From assembly GCA_030523505.1 (NCBI GenBank), contig JAUNIK010000136.1:1-7168 (forward strand): a stretch of DNA of 7,168 nucleotides, in the 5' to 3' direction. Positions 1-5,535 of this stretch are shown here, piece after piece; the first letter of the stretch is position 1, and each line of letters starts with the position of its first letter. The stretch is from Prevotellaceae bacterium (GTDB taxonomy: Bacteria > Bacteroidota > Bacteroidia > Bacteroidales > Bacteroidaceae). The notes beneath the pieces were generated by a model. It was not told the DNA's origin. It saw nothing but the letters and a program-made list of their open reading frames with translations, and made no database searches. Position numbers and translations under genes: made by a program.

Positions 1-864
1 AACTTCAAACACAGGATCGAGTTTATCACACCAAATAATGAGATGTCCGCGTGGAGGTATCACGGTAGAGACGCCCATTGATGTGTTGATTTGGTATTTA
101 TGCAAATCATGTTCATTATCAGAGAGATACATTCCATTGACATCAATCTCGCTATCGGTATTATTATAGAGTTCAATCCAATCGTTTCGCTTGAAGTACT
201 CATTGCAGAAAATAGTATTGGAAGCACTGACCTCATTAACTACTACAGGGAATGCACAGGCGTTGAGGAGTTCCTCTTCAGCAACGGGCTCAAACTCAGC
301 GACAATCTTCATTGCAGGAAGGGAAGTGAAAGTCAATCGGCGGTCGGTTGAAAACACAGAACTGTCATTGGTACGACGCCAACCAACAAAGTTGTATCCG
401 GCTGGGGCAAAGACTTCGAGCGCCTGTTCTCCGTAGAGCGTACCACTGAAACGGCTGGTTGGAACGAAACAGTCGTTGAGCAGGAATCGGGCTTCCGGAA
501 TGTTGGAACAGAACTCCAGACTTTTTCCATTACCCAGTTGCAAATAGTTTGACATAGCCGCCATTCGTTCTGCTCGGCGACTACTGCTTTTTATATCCTT
601 CAACACTTCCGATGCCTTGCTTGTAGGATCGAGGTTTTCCAAAGCAAGTGCCGGTTTTATAAGGTCGCGTATCTCATTGATGATCTGCTCGCAGCGTGTT
701 GGTTCGAACACACTTCCCGCCACAAGACAATAACTCGTGGCAAAGAGTTTGGCAAACCGAGGGTTTTCCAGCAGATTGAGAAACGACGAGATTAGATAGT
801 TTGCGCCTCCAGCATAATGTGAATCGTTGACCTTCTTCTTCATCAGCGAGAATATGTCGGTCAT
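1..864 (-). CDS. C-terminal continuation of the CotH/lamin-tail protein, in the -1 frame, partial
   Basis: The minus strand is open from the frameshift (867-870) to the window edge, with no stop over 289 codons. It continues the protein sensibly: MTDIFSLMKKKVNDSHYAGG and later residues complete the helical tail of the CotH domain. A beta-rich segment follows, including FAPAGYNFVGWRR (Gly near residue 702 of the repaired protein) and KIVAEFEP, like the extracellular repeats often found in Bacteroidota surface proteins. A second lamin-tail domain then starts near residue 752 (VVVNEVSASN, then NDWIELYNNTDSEIDVNG) and is cut by the window edge. The feature start given is the ATG at 862-864, which overlaps the upstream TGA as ATGA. 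Reinitiation there is possible, but the product would lack a signal peptide and most of the CotH domain. I read it as the tail of one broken or mis-sequenced gene rather than an independent gene. The repaired protein would exceed 834 residues. Confidence 0.8.
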   Translation of the reverse strand, partial: MTDIFSLMKKKVNDSHYAGGANYLISSFLNLLENPRFAKLFATSYCLVAGSVFEPTRCEQIINEIRDLIKPALALENLDPTSKASEVLKDIKSSSRRAERMAAMSNYLQLGNGKSLEFCSNIPEARFLLNDCFVPTSRFSGTLYGEQALEVFAPAGYNFVGWRRTNDSSVFSTDRRLTFTSLPAMKIVAEFEPVAEEELLNACAFPVVVNEVSASNTIFCNEYFKRNDWIELYNNTDSEIDVNGMYLSDNEHDLHKYQINTSMGVSTVIPPRGHLIIWCDKLDPVFEV

Positions 865-2501
865 GGAAAAGCGGCATCAATATCATACATGACAAGATGC
901 AGACGCCCATCATCGGAGCGTTCACGGAATCCCTTGGCGTTATTATTGTTGGTTATCCAATCGTTGCCCCCCATCCAGCATTGTGCCGCCATATAGTTGC
1001 AGTACTCATCGATATCCACGAGTTTGCATATCTCTTCATAGACAGCATCGTCGGAAGCATTCTCTGACAGGGCAATGAACTTCATGAACATTTCATTATC
1101 GCCATCTTTCTGCACATAGCCGTCGGCAGGATCGTACTCAAAAGCATCGACAAGATCGGTGTCAATGCCGTAGTTTGAATAGGCAAAGAACTTGTTTGAC
1201 GGTTCGCGGATATTGAGCATTCCGTGATAATGACCATTGATCAGCACATGAACTGGGCGGTAGAGTTGTCCGTCGAGATATATACCGCTTCGTTGTATTA
1301 TCTCCTGCAATGCTCCGTCCTTGATGCGATTCGACACATCGTTGCCTCCATTGCGGAACTTCAGGTTCTTTGTCTTGACATGATTCTTCATCTCAAAGAA
1401 CTGCGCATCGAAGGTGTTGCGACCACTATACAACTTGCTGGCTTTGAGGCGGAAAGGGCGTGGAGTAAGACTACGGCTAAAAGCTCCGCTCGATGCCATG
1501 TCGCACTCGGTGTTGATGATACAAGTGTTGTCGGTGTCGAACATCTCGAAGTTGACCGGACGATCCCAATCCATATCATAATTAGTGAACAAGCCCTTAA
1601 CAAGGATGCCTAACGAGTCACCGTAGAAGTTGTCGTTGGCAGAAACAAGGCTCACCACAGGCAGTGTGTAGTTGCGGCTTCGGTAGATAAAGGAACGCGT
1701 GATGACCTCGCTCGGGAGGTAACCCTCGCGGAAACAGCGGAAACGATACACCTTCGATTCGTTCTTCTTTATGCGGAAAGTGCCCGATGAAGTTGTGGCA
1801 CTCGACTTTGTCGGAGTGGAGCCATCAGTGGTATAATGCAATGTAGCACCCTCGGGATAAGACACATGAAGGGTGAAATCAGATTCAAACACGCATCCAT
1901 CGGCATCAGGTTTTGGCGATGCAACCTGCGATGTGGCATAACTCACACCAACATTCGACCGTCCTGGAGTTGGCTGCGAGGTGTACCCCCACTCTACGCC
2001 GCCATCGGTCTTCCTGCACCACGATGTGCGAGCGAAGTTCTTTGGATAATGCAGACTGACAACAAGTTGGCTGTCCTTGTTGCAAATGAATATGTCGCCA
2101 CCATCGAGATTGAGTTTCCACGGCACCTGCGAGGCATTCGAGAAGTATTCACCCTCAGTACCGTTATGGTCAAACCACAGGATTTTATATCCATGAGCAG
2201 GCACACTTCCGTTGGAAGCTGACAAGCGGAACTTGTAGAGATCGTTGCGATCGTCGCTAACGAACATATTCAGCAGGCGGACGCTCTCGTCGGTTGGATT
2301 GTACAATTCAATGAAACCGCCATAATCGCCCGACGCATCTACAAACATATCTATATTTGCAGGCATTACCTCATTGATTATAAGATTGTCGGCCGAGGGA
2401 TTTGCAGCTTTGGCATTAGCAAAAGCGCAAGCTATGGCGATAGCAATGGCAAAGACATATCGTTGAGATATAACACGAAATTCAATTCCTTTTGTGTTCA
2501 T
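861..2501 (-). CDS. Secreted lamin-tail / CHB_HEX / CotH kinase-like protein, N-terminal part (frameshifted)
   Basis: Encodes 546 residues before a premature TGA. I place the start at 2501, because the next in-frame ATG upstream (2558) adds 19 residues ahead of a clear signal peptide. Residues 1-32 are a basic N-region, an Ala/Ile-rich core and AKA, suggesting type I cleavage; Cys25 after AIA is a weak lipobox alternative. About residues 38-190 form a lamin-tail domain (LIINEVMPAN near the start, then FIELYNPTDE). About 205-275 resemble the chitobiase/HEX C-terminal domain (YTTDGSTPT at 223). From about 279 the CotH domain runs through FRNGGND (N384), a conserved R-E-P at 432-434, NDWITNNNNAKGF and the acidic MYDIDAAF (D540, D542). 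CotH-family proteins include Bacillus spore-coat kinases; bacterial multidomain versions are mostly uncharacterised, so a phosphotransferase activity here is inference. The TGA falls just after the acidic motif, inside the CotH domain, and the missing remainder continues in the -1 frame. Confidence 0.85.
   Translation of the reverse strand: MNTKGIEFRVISQRYVFAIAIAIACAFANAKAANPSADNLIINEVMPANIDMFVDASGDYGGFIELYNPTDESVRLLNMFVSDDRNDLYKFRLSASNGSVPAHGYKILWFDHNGTEGEYFSNASQVPWKLNLDGGDIFICNKDSQLVVSLHYPKNFARTSWCRKTDGGVEWGYTSQPTPGRSNVGVSYATSQVASPKPDADGCVFESDFTLHVSYPEGATLHYTTDGSTPTKSSATTSSGTFRIKKNESKVYRFRCFREGYLPSEVITRSFIYRSRNYTLPVVSLVSANDNFYGDSLGILVKGLFTNYDMDWDRPVNFEMFDTDNTCIINTECDMASSGAFSRSLTPRPFRLKASKLYSGRNTFDAQFFEMKNHVKTKNLKFRNGGNDVSNRIKDGALQEIIQRSGIYLDGQLYRPVHVLINGHYHGMLNIREPSNKFFAYSNYGIDTDLVDAFEYDPADGYVQKDGDNEMFMKFIALSENASDDAVYEEICKLVDIDEYCNYMAAQCWMGGNDWITNNNNAKGFRERSDDGRLHLVMYDIDAAFP
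867..870 (-). other. Apparent one-base deletion (frameshift) in an A4/T4 run
   Basis: On the coding strand the sequence reads GATGCCGCTTTTCCATGACC. Frame 0 gives D-A-A-F-P-stop, while re-reading one T gives F-S-M-T-D-I-F and the long downstream frame. One extra T in the run would restore a continuous protein. There is no canonical slippery heptamer (X XXY YYZ) in the required phase, so programmed -1 frameshifting is not favoured. A sequencing or assembly homopolymer error, or a genuine inactivating or phase-variable mutation, remain possible. Confidence 0.8.
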
Positions 2502-2536
2502 TGTCTGGGGGACATAGGTTTTCTTCTGTAAAAGTA

Positions 2537-2544
2537 CAAACTTA
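2537..2544 (-). promoter_or_regulatory. Candidate -7 box for the CotH gene
   Basis: On the minus strand this reads TAAGTTTG, a perfect match to the Bacteroidota -7 consensus TAnnTTTG. It lies 35 bases upstream of the chosen ATG at 2501. No good -33 TTTG is present at the usual 19-20 base spacing, so the assignment rests on the -7 box and its position. No Shine-Dalgarno sequence is visible before the start, which is usual in this phylum. Confidence 0.45.
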
Positions 2545-2620
2545 CCGCCTAAATGCAAAACTTACGAGGAAGAAAATATGCAACTTGTTCAAAATTGGTA
2601 TGTTTAGCACAGAAACTTAC
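2538..2620 (-). repeat. Three copies of GTAAGTTT in the divergent promoter region
   Basis: The octamer GTAAGTTT (minus strand; AAACTTAC on plus) occurs at 2538-2545, 2558-2565 and 2613-2620. The first two copies are exactly 20 bases apart, about two helical turns, and the copy nearest the gene contains most of the candidate -7 box. They could be operator half-sites, duplicated promoter-like boxes or chance in AT-rich DNA. No regulator can be named from the sequence. Confidence 0.35.
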
Positions 2621-2653
2621 ATTTTTCAATCAAAAAGCAATGTAATGTCGCTG

Positions 2654-2670
2654 TTTTTTTGTAACTTTGC
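2654..2670 (+). promoter_or_regulatory. Promoter of the M24B peptidase gene
   Basis: A run of seven T is followed by G and TAACTTTG (2662-2669), a perfect TAnnTTTG -7 box, ending 28 bases before the ATG at 2698. The 17-base block is identical at all but one position to the block upstream of recJ, which supports both as real promoters. No TTTG -33 box is evident at standard spacing. The leader is AT-rich and has no Shine-Dalgarno site. Confidence 0.65.
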
Positions 2671-2697
2671 AAGGAATAACCAATTTAATAGAGAAAT

Positions 2698-4092
2698 ATG
2701 TTTAGCAAAACAACTTATATAAACCGCCGCAATGAGTTGAAGCAGCGTGTAGGTGCAGGACTTGTGGTGCTCTTTGGCAACAACGAGGCGCCATGCAATT
2801 ACCCTGGTAATGCTTATGCTCCAATGCGCCAGGACTCTTCATTCCTGTATTATTTCGGTCAGCATCGCGACGGATTGGTGGGTGTTATTGATATTGATAA
2901 CAACAACGAGTACCTGTTTGGCGATGACATCGACATCGAGGATATCGTGTGGTTCGGCAGTGTGGCAAGCGTTGCTGACCTTGCAAACGAGGTGGGCGTG
3001 GCAAACAGTGCACCGATGGCACAGCTCGAAGTGCTGATTGGCAAGACTAAGACCAGCGGTCAGAAGGTTCACTTCCTGCCTCCATACCGCCACGACACAA
3101 AGATTCAGATTATGGATCTTCTTGGCATTCACCCTTCGCAGCAAAAGGAAGCGGCATCGCTCGACCTGATTCATGCTGTTGTGGCTATGCGCTCTACAAA
3201 GACTGCCGAAGAGATTGCTATCATCGACCGTGCCTGCGATGTGGGTTACCTGATGCACACCACTGCGATGAAACTCTGTCGCCCTGGTGTTACCGAGGCT
3301 TTTGTCGGTGGACAGGTGGATGGCATCGCACGTTCATACGCCCAGCAGACAAGTTTCGGTACTATCTGCTCACAGCATGGAGAGATAATGCATGGTGGTC
3401 CGCAGATGGTTGCACTGGAGAGCGGCCGACTGCTGTTGTGTGATGCTGGTTGCGAATTGGACGACTACTGCTCTGACAACACCCGTACAATGCCTGTTAA
3501 CGGAAAGTTCACACAGAAGCAGCGCGACATCTATCAGATTGTGGCCGACTGTCACGACCTCGCTCTTGATGTGGCAAAGCCTGGTGTGAAATGGGCTGAT
3601 GTGCACTTCGATGTTTGCCGACTCATGACCGACAGGCTGAAAGACCTCGGACTGATGAAGGGTAACACAGAGGATGCTGTTCAGGCTGGCGCTCACGCAA
3701 TGTTCCTGCCTCACGGATTGGGACACATGATGGGTATGGATGTTCACGATATGGAAGGTCTCGGACAGATTTATGTTGGCTTTGACGAGGAGACACGACC
3801 AAACCTCGAGCAGTTCGGTACTAACTGTCTGCGTATGGGTCGCCGCCTGCAGGAGGGATTCATCGTGACCGACGAACCGGGTATCTACTTCATCCCAGCA
3901 CTCATCGATGACTGGCGCAGTCAGGGCTTGCACACCGATTTCATCAACTACGACCTGCTGGAGACATACAAGGACTTCGGTGGAATACGTATCGAGGACG
4001 ATGTGCTGATTACAAAAGACGGCTGCCGCTTCATGGGTACAAAGCGAATCCCATATCAGCCGGATGAGGTCGAGGCGTTTATGGAACAATAA
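2698..4092 (+). CDS. M24B metallopeptidase: Xaa-Pro aminopeptidase / prolidase-like
   Basis: A complete 464-residue cytoplasmic enzyme (no signal peptide) expected to hydrolyse the bond before proline at peptide N-termini, with two metal ions. Residues 1 to about 135 form the aminopeptidase-P N-terminal domain (MRQDSSFLYYFG); about 170-455 form the pita-bread fold. All five metal ligands are present: D249 and D260 (CDAGCELDDYCSDNTRT), H343 (HGLGH), E393 (TDEPGIYF) and E433 (GGIRIEDD). H232 and H350 match the substrate-handling histidines of E. coli aminopeptidase P in spacing. The segments before E393 and before E433 are about 20 residues longer than I recall for E. coli PepP, and the C-terminal half resembles eukaryotic prolidase. 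Specificity (pepP-like aminopeptidase versus pepQ/PEPD-like dipeptidase) is therefore open, and I give no symbol. The start at 2698 sits 28 bases after a strong -7 box. The next gene is 80 bases downstream on the same strand. Confidence 0.93.
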   Translation: MFSKTTYINRRNELKQRVGAGLVVLFGNNEAPCNYPGNAYAPMRQDSSFLYYFGQHRDGLVGVIDIDNNNEYLFGDDIDIEDIVWFGSVASVADLANEVGVANSAPMAQLEVLIGKTKTSGQKVHFLPPYRHDTKIQIMDLLGIHPSQQKEAASLDLIHAVVAMRSTKTAEEIAIIDRACDVGYLMHTTAMKLCRPGVTEAFVGGQVDGIARSYAQQTSFGTICSQHGEIMHGGPQMVALESGRLLLCDAGCELDDYCSDNTRTMPVNGKFTQKQRDIYQIVADCHDLALDVAKPGVKWADVHFDVCRLMTDRLKDLGLMKGNTEDAVQAGAHAMFLPHGLGHMMGMDVHDMEGLGQIYVGFDEETRPNLEQFGTNCLRMGRRLQEGFIVTDEPGIYFIPALIDDWRSQGLHTDFINYDLLETYKDFGGIRIEDDVLITKDGCRFMGTKRIPYQPDEVEAFMEQ

Positions 4093-4108
4093 GAGCCTCT
4101 CTCCCCGA

Positions 4109-4132
4109 CCCTCTCCCCTCAAGGGGAAAGGG
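4109..4132 (+). repeat. GC-rich palindromic hairpin between the two peptidase genes
   Basis: Arms 4109-4118 and 4123-4132 pair over ten positions with one C-A mismatch around a TCAA loop. A CTCTCCCC copy at 4099-4106 repeats the left arm's 4111-4118, so the left side is partly duplicated. No T-run follows, so it is not a standard intrinsic terminator. Its composition, in a lower-GC intergenic region just after a stop codon, is that of a dispersed palindromic element. It could also act as an mRNA-stabilising or processing hairpin. Dispersal cannot be tested in one window. Confidence 0.5.
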
Positions 4133-4172
4133 AGTTGAAATGACAATTATAACAAACAAATAAATAAAAAAA

Positions 4173-5378
4173 ATGAAGAAAATGTTAGTTTTGGCGCTGA
4201 TGGCAATGGTTGCCTTCGGTGCAAATGCACAGGACGAGAAGAAGGATTCTGTTGATCCTAACAAGCCTGTGTTCACAGTAATCAAGGAGAACCCTATCAC
4301 ATCAATCAAGAACCAGAACCGTTCGGGCACCTGCTGGAACTATTCTACACTCTCTTTCTTCGAGGCTGAAATCCTGAAGAAGAGCGGCAAGACCTACGAC
4401 CTCTGCGAGATGTACATCTGTAACAAGAACTATATGGACCGCGCTGTATTGAAGGTTCGTATGCACGGTGACGCTCAGTTCTCACAGGGTGGTTCTGCTG
4501 GTGACGTTCTCTACTGTCTGAAGAACTATGGTATCTGCCCTGAGACAGCAATGCCACTCCCTGGCACACTCTACGGTGACACTCTCGCAAACTTCGGCGA
4601 GTTCTTCTCAGTAATGGAGCCATACGTTGATGCTGTTGCAAAGAGCACAGCTAAGACTATCTCTAACACATGGAAGAAGGGCTTCCAGGGCATCCTCGAC
4701 GCATATCTCGGCGAGTGCCCAGAGTCATTCACTTACGAGGGTAAGACATACACTCCACAGAGCTTCGCAGCAAGCCTCGGCCTCGACTGGAGCGACTATG
4801 TTTCAATCACTTCTTATACACACCGTCCATTCTACACTGAGTTCCCTGTAGAGGTTCAGGACAACTGGCGCCAGGAGCTCTCTTGGAATGTTCCAATGGA
4901 GGAGATGGCTGCTATCATCGAGAATGCAGTGATGAACGGCTACACTGTTGCATGGGGTGGCGACGTTTCTGGTGACGGTTTCACACGCAATGGTCTCGCT
5001 ATCTGGGCTGACGTTGACAAGGCTCCTACCGCTGCTGGCACTGATATGGACCGCTGGCTCGGCCTCTCAAAGACAGAGCGTCAGAACAAGATCAACGACC
5101 TCGGTGTTAACGTTGTAGAGAAGGTTCCTTCACAGGAGCAGCGTCAGGAAGAGTACGATAACTGGACCCTTACCGACGACCACGGTATGCTTATCTACGG
5201 TATCGCAAAGGATCAGACTGGTCGCAAGTACTATATGGTAAAGAACTCATGGGGCCCTGCTGGCGACTACAAGGGTATCTGGTACATGTCAGAGAACTTC
5301 ATCGTTGGCAAGACAATGGACTTCATGGTTAACAAGAACGCCATTCCAAAGGACATCCGCAAGAAGCTCGGCATCTAA
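4173..5378 (+). CDS. Exported C1 cysteine peptidase, bleomycin hydrolase / aminopeptidase C type
   Basis: A complete 401-residue papain-superfamily protease. Residues 1-19 are a signal peptide (KK, hydrophobic core, FGANA with cleavage before Gln20), so the product is exported to the periplasm or beyond. The oxyanion-hole Q48 and nucleophile C54 lie in NQNRSGTCWNYS with papain-like six-residue spacing. The catalytic H337 is in TDDHGMLIYG and N358 in VKNSWG. The long Cys-His interval and the DDHGMLIYG context point to the bleomycin hydrolase/PepC branch (C1B) rather than papain itself. Family members are usually cytoplasmic hexameric aminopeptidases of about 450 residues, so export and the shorter length are noteworthy. 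Lysine is AAG in every codon but one and Asn is mostly AAC, and an A-rich leader (AAATAAATAAAAAAA) precedes the ATG. Together these suggest high expression. No TAnnTTTG box is seen in the 80-base gap, so it is probably co-transcribed with the upstream peptidase. Exact substrate unknown. Confidence 0.9.
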   Translation: MKKMLVLALMAMVAFGANAQDEKKDSVDPNKPVFTVIKENPITSIKNQNRSGTCWNYSTLSFFEAEILKKSGKTYDLCEMYICNKNYMDRAVLKVRMHGDAQFSQGGSAGDVLYCLKNYGICPETAMPLPGTLYGDTLANFGEFFSVMEPYVDAVAKSTAKTISNTWKKGFQGILDAYLGECPESFTYEGKTYTPQSFAASLGLDWSDYVSITSYTHRPFYTEFPVEVQDNWRQELSWNVPMEEMAAIIENAVMNGYTVAWGGDVSGDGFTRNGLAIWADVDKAPTAAGTDMDRWLGLSKTERQNKINDLGVNVVEKVPSQEQRQEEYDNWTLTDDHGMLIYGIAKDQTGRKYYMVKNSWGPAGDYKGIWYMSENFIVGKTMDFMVNKNAIPKDIRKKLGI

Positions 5379-5379
5379 A

Positions 5380-5405
5380 AACGGCATTTCTCAACGGGAT
5401 TTCAT
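5380..5405 (+). repeat. Imperfect tandem 13-base repeat after the C1 peptidase gene
   Basis: Two adjacent 13-mers, 5380-5392 (AACGGCATTTCTC) and 5393-5405 (AACGGGATTTCAT), differ at three positions. The second copy can also fold with AATCCGTT at 5406-5413 into a short hairpin with one bulged G. It lies just after the stop codon and before the terminator. It may be no more than a local duplication. Confidence 0.4.
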
Positions 5406-5427
5406 AATCCGTTCGCAACATAAACAA

Positions 5428-5466
5428 GGTGGATTTATCGTTAATGCGGTAAATCCATCTTTTTTT
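5428..5466 (+). terminator. Rho-independent terminator of the peptidase genes
   Basis: A 13-base-pair stem (5428-5440 with 5447-5459, including two G-T wobbles) encloses a TTAATG loop and is followed directly by seven T (5460-5466). Upstream A residues at 5426-5427 extend the pairing into the T-run. It lies 49 bases after the C1 peptidase stop and before the recJ promoter, so it separates the two transcription units. Confidence 0.85.
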
Positions 5467-5504
5467 ATATACTTTTATGAAATAAAATATCGTTAGTCTC
5501 ACAT

Positions 5505-5521
5505 TTTTTTTGTAATTTTGC
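5505..5521 (+). promoter_or_regulatory. Promoter of recJ
   Basis: Seven or more T, then G and TAATTTTG (5513-5520), matching TAnnTTTG exactly. The 17-base block differs at one base from that before the M24B peptidase. It ends only about 15 bases before the ATG, so the leader would be very short. A TTTGCGCAAA dyad at 5517-5526 overlaps the end of the -7 box and the expected transcription start. It could be an operator, but no regulator is evident. Confidence 0.6.
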
Positions 5522-5535
5522 GCAAATTACTAATT

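Noticed and set aside
91..351. Plus-strand open frame near the left edge that could be taken as a small gene
   Set aside because: The minus strand encodes the lamin-tail domain through this region without a stop, so the plus frame is a shadow.
860..875. Programmed -1 ribosomal frameshifting in the CotH gene
   Set aside because: The phase required places GCT TTT at the slip site, not an X XXY YYZ heptamer, and no obvious Shine-Dalgarno-like stimulator lies just upstream. A deletion or sequencing error explains the data more simply.
1224..1613. Plus-strand open frame opposite the CotH domain
   Set aside because: It is antisense to a well-supported multidomain protein and has no promoter, start context or recognisable motif.
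4109..4132. Intrinsic terminator after the M24B peptidase gene
   Set aside because: The hairpin is stable but is followed by GAGTTGAAATG rather than a T-run, so it does not meet the usual criteria.
3370..4146. Long minus-strand open frame (258 codons) antisense to the M24B peptidase gene
   Set aside because: It is rich in Val/Leu/His/Ser with no recognisable domain and lies opposite a gene with all catalytic motifs; it is a shadow frame produced by the codon bias of the real gene.
5393..5413. Short bulged hairpin after the C1 peptidase stop as a second terminator
   Set aside because: The stem is only about eight base pairs with a bulged G and is followed by CGCAACA rather than T residues; the stronger terminator lies just downstream.
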